26,728 nt of DNA from Christensenella sp. UBA1385. Its GTDB lineage: Bacteria > Bacillota > Clostridia > Christensenellales > Aristaeellaceae. Position numbers and translations under genes: made by a program. This document shows positions 16,706 to 24,695 of the stretch, one piece after another. Position 1 is the stretch's first letter, and each line of letters begins with the position of its first letter. The stretch covers positions 22,694 to 49,421 of the forward strand of contig DBQV01000039.1 in the NCBI GenBank assembly GCA_002305755.1, read 5' to 3'. The notes beneath the pieces were generated by a model. The model did no database searches. It saw nothing but the letters and a program-made list of their open reading frames with translations, and was not told the origin of the DNA.

Positions 16706-17137
16706 ATGAAGATACTCTGCAGCGCCTGCCTGCTGGGGCTTCGCTGCCGATATAACGGCGAGTCCAAGCCCTCAAGCAAAGTACTGGCTTTACTGCAGCG
16801 TCATGAGCTGGTGCCCGTCTGCCCGGAGCAGCTGGGCGGCCTGCCCACGCCGCGTCCCCCCTGCGAAAGGGGTGCGGACGGCCGGGTGCGCACCAAAGAC
16901 GGCGAAGACAGAACCGCCGCCTTTGAGCGCGGCGCCGAAGAAGCCCTGACCCTTCTGCGCCTGACGGGCTGCCGGGCCGCCATCCTGAAATCAAAAAGCC
17001 CTTCCTGCGGCAAGGGCCTGATCTACGATGGCAGCTTCACGGGCAGGCTCATCGAAGGAAGCGGCGTTCTTGCGGAGAAGCTGCTGCATGAAAACATCAG
17101 GATATACACGGAAGAAGACGATTTTATTCAGCTATAG
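16706..17137 (+). CDS. DUF523 family protein
   Basis: The 143-residue protein is a complete DUF523 domain. Conserved cysteines appear in CSACLLGLRCRYNG (5-18), VCPEQLGGL and PPCERG, and KSPSCG (about 95-101), the pattern of the family. It is probably a metal- or cluster-binding cytoplasmic protein, but its role is not established. GGGAGG lies just before the ATG, inside the end of the dipeptidase gene. It is the middle gene of the dipeptidase / DUF523 / GH4 operon. Confidence 0.9.
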   Translation: MKILCSACLLGLRCRYNGESKPSSKVLALLQRHELVPVCPEQLGGLPTPRPPCERGADGRVRTKDGEDRTAAFERGAEEALTLLRLTGCRAAILKSKSPSCGKGLIYDGSFTGRLIEGSGVLAEKLLHENIRIYTEEDDFIQL

Positions 17138-17148
17138 GGAGGTACACC

Positions 17149-18456
17149 ATGCCAAAGATCACCTTTATGGGAGCCGGATCCACCGTGTTCGCCAAGAACG
17201 TGCTGGGCGACAGCATCATGACCCCGGCGCTTGAGGAAAGCGTCATCGCGCTGTACGACATCGACAAGAAGCGTCTGGAAGAAAGCCAGCGCATGCTGGA
17301 AGCCATCAACCGCAACAGCGGTTCCAAGGCCACCATCAAGACCTATCTGGGCGTCGAGAACCGCAAGGAGGCCCTGCGCGGCGCGAACTATGTGGTCAAC
17401 GCCATTCAGGTGGGTCTCTATGAGCCCTGCACGGTGACGGACTTTGAAGTGCCAAAAAAATACGGCCTTCGCCAGACCATCGCCGATACCCTCGGCATCG
17501 GCGGCATCTTCCGCTCGCTGCGCACCATCCCCGTGATGCTGGACTTTGCCCGCGATATGGAGGAAGTCTGCCCGGATGCCTGGTTCCTCAACTACACCAA
17601 CCCCATGGCCACCCTGACGGGCGCCATGCTGCGGCTGACCCCCATCAAGACCGTCGGCCTGTGCCACAGCGTACAGGTCTGCGCCAGCGGTCTGCTGGAA
17701 GGGCTCGGCATGCCCTATGACGAGCAGGTACAGTGGAAGATCGCCGGCATCAACCACATGGCCTGGCTGCTGGAGATCACGCGCGACGGGCAGGACCTCT
17801 ACCCCGAGATCAAGCGGCGCGCGGCCGCGCGCACCGAAAAGCACGGCGATATGGTGCGCTACGAGATCATGAAGCGCTTTGGCTACTATGTGACCGAGTC
17901 AAGCGAGCACAACGCCGAATACATGCCTTACTTTATCAAATCAAAGTATCCCGAGCTGATCGAGCGCTTCAACATCCCGCTGGATGAATATCCCCGCCGC
18001 TGCGTCAACCAGATCCGCCAGTGGGAGGAGCGCGGACACGAACTGTACAACAACCCCACGCTCACCCACACCCGCTCGCACGAATATGCAAGCTATATCA
18101 TGGAGGCGATGGAGACCAACAAGCCCTACAAGATCGGCGGCAATGTGCTCAACCGCGGCCTGATCACCAACCTGCCCTCCGCGGCCGTGGTCGAGGTGCC
18201 CTGCCTGGTGGATAAGAGCGGCATCGCCCCCACCGTGATCGGCGATCTGCCCGAGCAGCTGGCTGCCCTCAACCGCACCAACATCAATGTGCAGCTGCTG
18301 ACCATCGAAGCCGCGCGCACGCTCAAAAAGGATTATATCTATCAGGCCGCCATGCTCGATCCGCACACCTCCTCCGAGCTGTCCATCGACGACATCGTGA
18401 GCCTGTGCGACGATCTGATCGAGGCCCACGGCGACTGGATGCCGAAATTCAACTGA
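17149..18456 (+). CDS. Glycoside hydrolase family 4, alpha-galactosidase/alpha-glucosidase type
   Basis: The 435-residue protein is a full-length GH4 enzyme, a family that cleaves glycosides by an NAD+- and Mn2+-dependent redox mechanism. The NAD-binding loop is FMGAGSTVF (6-14). The metal-binding Cys172-His173 are in GLCHSVQ (170-176), and the second His is in GINHMAW (His203). GLCHSVQ is the form found in MelA-like alpha-galactosidases, which favours an unphosphorylated alpha-galactoside or alpha-glucoside substrate over a 6-phospho-glucoside. It is cytoplasmic. GGGAGG precedes the ATG, 11 bases after DUF523. No sugar transporter is adjacent. Confidence 0.94.
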   Translation: MPKITFMGAGSTVFAKNVLGDSIMTPALEESVIALYDIDKKRLEESQRMLEAINRNSGSKATIKTYLGVENRKEALRGANYVVNAIQVGLYEPCTVTDFEVPKKYGLRQTIADTLGIGGIFRSLRTIPVMLDFARDMEEVCPDAWFLNYTNPMATLTGAMLRLTPIKTVGLCHSVQVCASGLLEGLGMPYDEQVQWKIAGINHMAWLLEITRDGQDLYPEIKRRAAARTEKHGDMVRYEIMKRFGYYVTESSEHNAEYMPYFIKSKYPELIERFNIPLDEYPRRCVNQIRQWEERGHELYNNPTLTHTRSHEYASYIMEAMETNKPYKIGGNVLNRGLITNLPSAAVVEVPCLVDKSGIAPTVIGDLPEQLAALNRTNINVQLLTIEAARTLKKDYIYQAAMLDPHTSSELSIDDIVSLCDDLIEAHGDWMPKFN

Positions 18457-18481
18457 TCGCTCCGCTTTTCAATAAATCATC

Positions 18482-18514
18482 ATGGGGGCTGCCGCAGCTT
18501 GCGGCAGCCCCCAT
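18482..18514. terminator. Strong hairpin between the convergent GH4 and 5'-nucleotidase genes
   Basis: A perfect 14-bp G/C-rich stem (18482-18495 with 18501-18514) closes a five-base loop, 25 bases after the GH4 stop. Weaker AATCATC/GATGAATT pairing can extend it. A T-rich but interrupted stretch follows on the plus strand. It probably ends the dipeptidase-GH4 transcript. Confidence 0.7.
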
Positions 18515-18608
18515 CGCTTGATGAATTTCTTTAATATTTATATCGATGAGAGCTGTCAACGCATCCAAAAAGGCCGACCGGGCGACGCGTTCACAAGTTG
18601 AGTTGGTG

Positions 18609-20270
18609 TTACTTTACAGTGATCCTGCCCTGGGGCTCCGCGTACTGCTGGCCGACCACGCCGCCCAGCACCTCGGCGATATAGCGCACCAGCGCGTCCT
18701 CCAACGCCACGCCGGTCTTGTAGCCGCTGGTAGCGTTGGGATAGCGGAAGGCATAGTAGGTATCGCCGCCGGCGGCCGTGAAGTCGTTGGTGGCGATGGT
18801 GTAGATCTTTTCAAGCTCGAAGGGCTCGCCGCCGACGGATTCAACGGTCACGCGGCTGCCGGGCTTGGCGGGCTTGAAGTAGGTGGATTCGGGATACTGC
18901 TCGCCCTGCTCATAGGGCACGGAGGTATCGACTGTGAACACGATGCCCGATACCTGCGGGAAGGCGCCGATGGCCTTGGGCGTGCTGTAGGTGGCCGCCT
19001 CCAGGGCCTCCAGCAGCTCGGCGCCCGTCACTTCCAGCACGGAGACCTCGTTGCCGAAGGGGAATACCGTTTTCATGTCCAGCATGGTGATGTCGCCAGC
19101 CGCGATGGAGGCGCGGATGCCGCCGCCGTTGGTGATGGCCGCGACCACCTGATCGCCCATGGCCTGGCGCGCCGCCCAAAGGATCGCGTCGGCCGCGAAG
19201 TCGCCCAGGTTGGTCTCTTGCGTGCGGTTCCCGGGGTCACGCTCGCCGTTGAGCAGCACCTCGGTCTTGGCGAAGGGGGCGGAGAGCTCGTCCTTCACCG
19301 CCTTGTCGGCGGCGTTCACGATGGCGTTCACTTCTTCATCCAGCTTGGCGGTCAGCAGGGCGCTGTACAGCGCGCCTTCCACTTCCACCGTTGCGTTTTT
19401 CTTCAGACCGCTGAACAGGCTGGCCGCGAGCTTCTCACCGTCATACTCCACCACGCCCAGGTTGGCCCCGTTGTAGCCGGTGCTGACCAGCAGGGCATCG
19501 CCCACCTGCTCGCCCTTGTCAAACTGCGTATGGCTGTGCCCGTCGATCATCAGATCGATGCCGGTGACCTTCTCCAGCACATCATAGGAGCGGTTTGGTT
19601 CGCTCTCCGGATCTACGCCCAGATGCACCAGCGCCACCACCAGATCGGCGCCCGCGGCCCTCAGCTCATCCACCTGGGCCTGAGCGGCTCCGTACAGCTC
19701 CTCCCCCTGCAAAAACTCCACGCCGCGCACCTTATCGGGGTGAGCCTTGGTGAAGGTCTCGGGGGTGGTCAGGCCGAACACGCCCACCTTGAGGCCGATG
19801 GAGGTCTCAAACAGCTTGTTGGGGGTAAAGGCAGGCTCCTTGCTGACGGCGTCCAGAATATTGGCCGACAGCACGGGGAACTGGGCCTGGCCCGCCAGCT
19901 GCTTCAGGTTATCCGTGCCCCAGTCAAACTCATGGTTGCCGGGGGTGAGGGCGTCGTAGCCTGCGGCGTTCATGAACTCGATGGCGTTCTTGCCCATGCC
20001 CAGGTTGGTCAGCGGCGTGCCCTGGATGGGGTCGCCCGCGTCCAGCAGCAGCACGGCATGGCCGGCGGCTTCCAGGTCTTTTTTATACTGAGCGATGGCG
20101 GCATAGCCCAGCACGCCGGCCTTGGGGTCTGCCACCGCGCGGCCGTGCACGTCGTTGGTATGCAGAATGTACAGCTTGCCCTGAGGCGCCTGCTCCGCCA
20201 TCGCAGGGGCCATCAGGCCGGCCAGCAGCGCCAGGGAAAGCAGCAGTGACAGGATCGTTCTCTTCTTCAT
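18609..20270 (-). CDS. Secreted bifunctional metallophosphatase/5'-nucleotidase
   Basis: The 553-residue protein starts with a signal peptide (about 1-25, cut after AMA). The metallophosphatase domain carries the two-metal site: HTNDVHGR (Asp40, His42), LDAGDPIQG (Asp80), GNHEFDWG (Asn112, His113) and DGHSHT. The C-terminal 5'-nucleotidase domain (about 340-530) holds the substrate-stacking region, with NGGGIRA and FPFGNE motifs. It should remove phosphate from nucleotides outside the membrane, allowing nucleoside uptake. No LPxTG or membrane anchor is seen at the C-terminus (GRITVK). It is a single gene that ends tail-to-tail with GH4 and starts divergently from namZ. Confidence 0.94.
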   Translation of the reverse strand: MKKRTILSLLLSLALLAGLMAPAMAEQAPQGKLYILHTNDVHGRAVADPKAGVLGYAAIAQYKKDLEAAGHAVLLLDAGDPIQGTPLTNLGMGKNAIEFMNAAGYDALTPGNHEFDWGTDNLKQLAGQAQFPVLSANILDAVSKEPAFTPNKLFETSIGLKVGVFGLTTPETFTKAHPDKVRGVEFLQGEELYGAAQAQVDELRAAGADLVVALVHLGVDPESEPNRSYDVLEKVTGIDLMIDGHSHTQFDKGEQVGDALLVSTGYNGANLGVVEYDGEKLAASLFSGLKKNATVEVEGALYSALLTAKLDEEVNAIVNAADKAVKDELSAPFAKTEVLLNGERDPGNRTQETNLGDFAADAILWAARQAMGDQVVAAITNGGGIRASIAAGDITMLDMKTVFPFGNEVSVLEVTGAELLEALEAATYSTPKAIGAFPQVSGIVFTVDTSVPYEQGEQYPESTYFKPAKPGSRVTVESVGGEPFELEKIYTIATNDFTAAGGDTYYAFRYPNATSGYKTGVALEDALVRYIAEVLGGVVGQQYAEPQGRITVK

Positions 20271-20328
20271 GAAGGGTACCGCCTTTCTCTTGATATCCCG
20301 CTATTTTACAATAGCTTTTGATGCTCTG

Positions 20329-20334
20329 ATTATA
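20329..20334 (-). promoter_or_regulatory. Candidate -10 of the 5'-nucleotidase gene
   Basis: A perfect TATAAT reads on the minus strand (20334-20329), giving a leader of about 50 bases. The -35 position holds only a weak TGTTCA. Confidence 0.4.
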
Positions 20335-20375
20335 CCCCAAAGCGGGCAGGATGAACACCCCGCGCCCAGGCGGGC

Positions 20376-20402
20376 TTGACGAAGCGCGGGGGCTTGTATA
20401 AC
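20376..20402 (+). promoter_or_regulatory. Candidate promoter of the namZ-like operon
   Basis: TTGACG (20376-20381) and TATAAC (20397-20402) are 15 bases apart, shorter than ideal, 44 bases before the ATG at 20447. Confidence 0.4.
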
Positions 20403-20446
20403 ATCGGGTCAAGCATTCGGCAGCAGGGCGCGCGGGAGGAGAAAAC

Positions 20447-21595
20447 ATGACGGCAAGGGTACTCAGCGGGCTGGACCGCATCGAAGAATACAAGGGGCTG
20501 CTGCGCTCCGGGCGCGTGGCGCTGATGACCAACCAGACGGGCATCAACCGGCGGTTTGAAAGCGGCATCGATCTTCTGCACGGGCGCTTCGGGCTGAGCG
20601 CGCTGTTTGGCTGCGAGCACGGCGTTCGGGGCGACGCGCAGGCGGGTGACCCGGTGGAAAGCAGCCGCGACCCCCAGACCGGCGTGCCTGTGTACAGCCT
20701 CTACGGCGGCACGCAGCGTATGACGCCCGAAATGCTCAAAAGCTTCGACATCCTGGTATTTGACATGCAGGATGTGGGGGCGCGCTTTTATACCTATCTT
20801 TATTCTCTCGCCTACGCGCTGGAGGGCTGCGCCGCGGCGGGCAAGAGCGTGCTGGTGCTGGACAGGGTCAACCCCCTCGGCGGCCTGCGGCGCGAGGGAA
20901 CGGTGATCGACCCCCGCCTGCGCTCCTTCGTGGGCGACTATGAGCTGCCCACGCGCACGGGCCTGACCATCGGGGAGTTCGCCTGCTACGTCAAGGCCTA
21001 CCTGAAGCTGGATCTTGATCTGCATGTCGCCCCGCTCGCCGGCTGGCGCAGACGCTATTATCTGGACGATACCGACCTCCCCTGGGTGGCTCCCTCGCCC
21101 GGCTGTCCGAGCCTGGCCACCGCCCTTGTCTATTACGGCACCTGCATTTTTGAGGGAGTGAACGTATCCGAGGGCCGGGGCACCGCCCAGCCCTTCGAGC
21201 TGATCGGCGCGCCCTGGATCGACAACGCCCTGCTGGAGCAAAAGATGAACGCCATGGATATACCGGGCCTCCACTTCCGTCGCTGCGCCTTCCGCCCGGC
21301 CTTCAGCAAATACCGGGGCGAGACCTGCTTGGGCGTGCAGCTCCATATCACCGACAGGGACAGGGCCGAGGTTTTCATCGCCGGGCTCAGGCTGATGGAG
21401 ACCATCATCCGACTCTGGCCGGAGCGGGTTCAATACCTCAGCTGGGACGGCGGCGCGACCTTCGCCCTGGACAAGCTGCTGGGCACGGACGCGCTGCGCC
21501 TCGGAAGGCGCAGTGCCGACGGGATCATCGCCGATTCCGTCCGCGCCCGCGAGGCCTTCAGCCGCAGGGCCGAAGCCTTCCTGCTGTATGAATAA
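20447..21595 (+). CDS. namZ: Exo-beta-N-acetylmuramidase NamZ-like (GH171, formerly DUF1343)
   Basis: The 382-residue protein is a full DUF1343/GH171 domain. Conserved segments are ALMTNQTGI (25-33), LFGCEHGVRG (53-62), FDMQDVGARFYTYLY (105-119), LDRVNPLGG and EGVNVSEGRGT. Members such as Bacillus NamZ release N-acetylmuramic acid from the non-reducing end of peptidoglycan fragments. Unlike many relatives, this one has no signal peptide and should act inside the cell on imported muropeptides. The ribosome site is GGGAGG about ten bases before the ATG. A DNA glycosylase gene follows after 16 bases. No kinase or etherase for MurNAc is adjacent. Confidence 0.88.
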   Translation: MTARVLSGLDRIEEYKGLLRSGRVALMTNQTGINRRFESGIDLLHGRFGLSALFGCEHGVRGDAQAGDPVESSRDPQTGVPVYSLYGGTQRMTPEMLKSFDILVFDMQDVGARFYTYLYSLAYALEGCAAAGKSVLVLDRVNPLGGLRREGTVIDPRLRSFVGDYELPTRTGLTIGEFACYVKAYLKLDLDLHVAPLAGWRRRYYLDDTDLPWVAPSPGCPSLATALVYYGTCIFEGVNVSEGRGTAQPFELIGAPWIDNALLEQKMNAMDIPGLHFRRCAFRPAFSKYRGETCLGVQLHITDRDRAEVFIAGLRLMETIIRLWPERVQYLSWDGGATFALDKLLGTDALRLGRRSADGIIADSVRAREAFSRRAEAFLLYE

Positions 21596-21611
21596 GTGGG
21601 AGAATGGGCCG

Positions 21612-22424
21612 ATGGAGGTCTCTATCCCCGGCTTTGACATCGCGCTCACGGCCGCCAGCGGGCAATGCTTCCGCTTTGACCCGCTGCCGGACGGGCGCTA
21701 CCGCGCGCTGGCCGGAGACAGGCTCCTGTTGATGCGGGATCTTGGCGGCGGCCGCTTTGAAGCCGATTGCCCCCCTGACGAGTGGCAGAGGTACTGGCGC
21801 GGCTATTTTGATCTCGACCGCGATTACGAAGCGGTGAAGGCCTCCGTCCCGCCGGGGGACGAGTTTCTCAGGCAGGCCGTCCTCTACGCGGGCGGTCTGC
21901 GCATCCTGCGGCAGGAGCCCTTTGAGACGCTGATCAGCTTCATCATCAGCCAGCGCAAAAACCTGCCCGCCATCAAAGGCTGCGTGGAGGCGCTGGCGTG
22001 CCGCCTGGGCAGCCCCATGGGCGAGGGGCTGTACGCCTTTCCGGGCCCCGATCAGCTGGCCGCGGCGAGCGAAGACACGCTGCGCGCCTGCGGGCTGGGC
22101 TACCGCGCGCCCTACGTGGCCGCCACGTCCCGCCTGGTGGCCTCCGGCGAGATCGACCTGAGCGAAATCGGAACATTTGAAGATCGTGAATTGCAAAACG
22201 AGCTTCTGCGCTTTCCCGGCGTCGGCGTCAAGGTGGCGGACTGCGTGATGCTCTTCGGCTACGGCCGCGTGGCCGCCTTCCCCAAGGATGTGTGGATTTT
22301 GCGGGCTATGGAGCGGTATTACGGCGGCCTCAGCCCGCAGGAAAAGCTCGGTGAATACGCCGGCATACTGCAGCAGTACATGTTTTGCTATATCAGATAT
22401 TTATCACGCTTTCGCAAAAATTGA
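21612..22424 (+). CDS. 8-oxoguanine DNA glycosylase, OGG1 type
   Basis: I start at the ATG at 21612 (270 residues), which has GGGAG about ten bases upstream. An ATG at 21588 overlaps the end of the namZ-like gene but has no ribosome site. The N-terminal part (1-80) includes the SGQCFRF motif of OGG1 proteins. The HhH-GPD domain contains LISFIISQRKN (107-117), CGLGYRAPYV (160-169), the hairpin FPGVGVKVADC with catalytic Lys207, and the catalytic Asp226 (PKDVW). It removes 8-oxoguanine from DNA and nicks the abasic site. It is the second gene of the namZ-like operon. Confidence 0.92.
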   Translation: MEVSIPGFDIALTAASGQCFRFDPLPDGRYRALAGDRLLLMRDLGGGRFEADCPPDEWQRYWRGYFDLDRDYEAVKASVPPGDEFLRQAVLYAGGLRILRQEPFETLISFIISQRKNLPAIKGCVEALACRLGSPMGEGLYAFPGPDQLAAASEDTLRACGLGYRAPYVAATSRLVASGEIDLSEIGTFEDRELQNELLRFPGVGVKVADCVMLFGYGRVAAFPKDVWILRAMERYYGGLSPQEKLGEYAGILQQYMFCYIRYLSRFRKN

Positions 22425-22442
22425 ATTTTTCATGTTTCTGTC

Positions 22443-22471
22443 TTGCAATTTTCCTCCCCAGGCCGTAAGAT
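22443..22471 (+). promoter_or_regulatory. Promoter of the Liv-type importer operon
   Basis: TTGCAA (22443-22448) and TAAGAT (22466-22471) are 17 bases apart, 33 bases before the ATG at 22505, with AAGGAGG between them. Confidence 0.6.
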
Positions 22472-22504
22472 AAAGCCAGTAATTCAAAAGGAGGCCACGG
22501 ATCG

Positions 22505-23686
22505 ATGAAAAAGTTTCTTGCAGCCCTGATGATTCTGACACTGGTTCTGCCGCTTGTATCACTGGGCGAACCCGCCACGGCGGGCACCATCGTGATCGGC
22601 ATTTATGAGCCCGCCAGCGGCGACAACGGCGCGGGCGGCAAGCAGGAAACGCTGGGCATCCGCTATGCCCACTCCCTGCAGCCGACTGTGGAGCTGTCCG
22701 ACGGCGTGTACGAGATCAAGCTGGTAGAGGTCGACAACCAGTCCTCCACCGACAAGGCGCCCTCCGCGGCGCAGCAGCTGGTAAGTGAAGGCGCCTCCAT
22801 CGTGCTGGGCTCCTACGGCTCCTCCGTTTCCATCGCTGCGGCCGACATTTTTGACGCCGCGGGCCTGGTAGCCATCGGCGTCTCCTGCACCAACCCGCAG
22901 GTCACCCTCGGCAACCCCCTGTACTACCGCATCTGCTTCCTTGACCCCTTCCAGGGCACGGTGCTTGCCAGCTACGCCAAGGACGCCTTCGGCGTCAAGA
23001 AAGCCTACACGCTGGCCCAGCTGGGCAACGACTACGACGTGGGCCTGGTCAACTACTTCACCAAGGCCGCCGAGGCCGCGGGCCTTGAGGTGCTGGGCGA
23101 GACCTTCCCCGAAGGCACCAGCGATTTCACCGCCTACCTGACCAAGGCGCAGAACGAGGGGGCCGAGGTCATCTTCTCCCCCACTTCCACCACCTACGCG
23201 GCGCAGATCATCACGCAGGCCGCCGCCAACGGCCTCAGCATCCCCATCCTGGCGGGCGACACCTGGGACAGCTCCGTGATCCTGAACGCCGCCAAGGGCA
23301 CCGACATCAAGGTCAACGTCACCACCTTCTTTGATGAAGGCGATACTTCCGAAAAGGCCGTCGCCTTTGTGAAGGGCTTCAAGGAGTGGGTGAACTCCAG
23401 CCCCGAATATCTGGCCGCCAACGGCGGCAACGACATCATCGCCGCCGTGACCGCGCTGGGCTTCGACGCCTACATGACCGCGCTGGAGGCCCTGAAGGCC
23501 GCGGATTCCGGCGACCGCGAAGACATCGCCGAGGTCATGCCCTCCGTCACCTACGAGGGCGTAACCGGCGCCATCGCCTTTGACGAAAACGGCGACGCGC
23601 TGCGCGATCAAGCCTTCATCAAGGCCAGCGACAACGCCGCCGAGAACTGGACCTTCGTCAAGGTGCAGGGCATCGAAAGCAACTGA
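22505..23686 (+). CDS. ABC importer substrate-binding protein, branched-chain amino acid type (LivJ-like)
   Basis: The 393-residue protein has an N-terminal signal peptide (MKKFLAALMILTLVLPLVSL). The mature part is a type I periplasmic-binding fold like LivJ: TIVIGIYEPASGDNGAGGK binds the ligand, and later strands include DNQSSTDKAPSAAQQLV and VLGSYGSSVSIAAA. No Cys follows the signal, so there is no lipobox, unusual for a binding protein in a single-membrane bacterium. It should deliver a branched-chain amino acid, a related amide or a peptide-like ligand to the permeases encoded downstream. It is the first gene of the operon, with AAGGAGG ten bases before the ATG. Confidence 0.93.
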   Translation: MKKFLAALMILTLVLPLVSLGEPATAGTIVIGIYEPASGDNGAGGKQETLGIRYAHSLQPTVELSDGVYEIKLVEVDNQSSTDKAPSAAQQLVSEGASIVLGSYGSSVSIAAADIFDAAGLVAIGVSCTNPQVTLGNPLYYRICFLDPFQGTVLASYAKDAFGVKKAYTLAQLGNDYDVGLVNYFTKAAEAAGLEVLGETFPEGTSDFTAYLTKAQNEGAEVIFSPTSTTYAAQIITQAAANGLSIPILAGDTWDSSVILNAAKGTDIKVNVTTFFDEGDTSEKAVAFVKGFKEWVNSSPEYLAANGGNDIIAAVTALGFDAYMTALEALKAADSGDREDIAEVMPSVTYEGVTGAIAFDENGDALRDQAFIKASDNAAENWTFVKVQGIESN

Positions 23687-23692
23687 TTGTTT

Positions 23693-23740
23693 ATAAGCGC
23701 AGCCTGATCAGGGGGCCGACATCATGCGGCCCCCGCTTAT
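23693..23740 (+). terminator. Intercistronic hairpin after the binding-protein gene (likely attenuator)
   Basis: An 8-bp G/C stem (23711-23718 with 23727-23734) closes an eight-base loop, and outer ATAAGC/GCTTAT arms (23693-23698, 23735-23740) can pair across a bulge. No T-run follows, so it more likely protects the upstream mRNA or reduces read-through into the permease genes than fully stops transcription. The gap to the next gene (23687-23798) also holds a loopless 14-base palindrome at 23767-23780. Confidence 0.6.
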
Positions 23741-23798
23741 TGAAGTATCCTGACGCCGCGCCACACCTGCCGCGCGGCAGACAGCTGAAGGAGCCAAG

Positions 23799-24686
23799 AT
23801 GGGAGAGTTTTTTCGCCTGAACCTGCCCTATCTGCTGGGCGGTATCTCCGTGGGCGGGCAATACGCGCTGATCGCCATCGGCTACACCATGGTATACGGC
23901 ATCCTGCGCCTGATCAACTTCGCCCACGGCGATATCTTCACCGTCGCGGGCTTTGTGATGGTGTATCTGAGCGCCACGATGCCGCTGACGGTTTCGCTTC
24001 CGCTGACCGTGCTGATCACGGTGGTGCTGGGGTATCTGGTGGAGCGCGCGGCCTACAGGCCCCTGCGGGACGCGCCGCGCATGTCCATTATGATCTCGGC
24101 CATCGGCGTCAGCTATCTGCTGCAGAACCTGATGTGGTACGTGACGGGCGGTCTGGCCAAGCAATACCCCACCATCCCCTTTATCTCCGGCTCCGTCACC
24201 ATTTTTTCGGCCACCACCAAGATGGTGACGGTGATCACGCCCTTCCTGACGCTGGCGCTGGTCGTGCTGCTGGTGCGGCTGATCGGCGGCACGAAGATCG
24301 GCATGGCCATGCGCGCCGTCAGCAAGGATTTTGAGACGGCCCGCCTGATGGGCATCAAGATCGACCGCGTGATCTCCGTCACCTTTGTGATCGGCAGCTT
24401 TCTGGCCGCCGTGGGCTCGATCCTTTACTTTACCAACTATACGGCCGTTACCCCCACCGTGGGCGCGATGCCCGGGCTCAAGGCCTTCGTGGCGGCGGTG
24501 TTCGGCGGCATAGGCTCCATCCCCGGCGCGGTGATCGGCGCCTTCATCATCGGCATCGCCGAAAACATCATCAAGGCGGTTGGGCTGACCACCTTTTCGG
24601 ACGCCTTCACCTTCGCGCTGCTGATCATCGTGCTGGTGTTCCGGCCCACGGGGCTTTTCGGCGAAGCCGTGAACGACAAGGTATAG
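23799..24686 (+). CDS. Branched-chain amino acid ABC transporter permease (LivH-like)
   Basis: The 295-residue protein is a complete LivH-type permease with about eight helices. It has GGISVGGQYALIAIGYTMVYG at the start, the INFAHGD motif (about 39-45), VERAAYRPLRDAP in a cytoplasmic loop, and GTKIGMAMRAVSKDFETARLMGI, which is the contact region for the ATPase subunits. The C-terminus has the usual GGIGSIPGAVIGA segment. It pairs with the next gene to form the membrane channel. AAGGAG lies five bases before the ATG; the next gene starts 9 bases after the stop. Confidence 0.95.
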   Translation: MGEFFRLNLPYLLGGISVGGQYALIAIGYTMVYGILRLINFAHGDIFTVAGFVMVYLSATMPLTVSLPLTVLITVVLGYLVERAAYRPLRDAPRMSIMISAIGVSYLLQNLMWYVTGGLAKQYPTIPFISGSVTIFSATTKMVTVITPFLTLALVVLLVRLIGGTKIGMAMRAVSKDFETARLMGIKIDRVISVTFVIGSFLAAVGSILYFTNYTAVTPTVGAMPGLKAFVAAVFGGIGSIPGAVIGAFIIGIAENIIKAVGLTTFSDAFTFALLIIVLVFRPTGLFGEAVNDKV

Positions 24687-24695
24687 GAGGCGGGT

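Noticed and set aside
22416..22430. A/T palindrome at the end of the OGG-type gene
   Set aside because: AAAAATT/AATTTTT pairing with a one-base loop overlaps the stop codon and would be unstable; probably chance.
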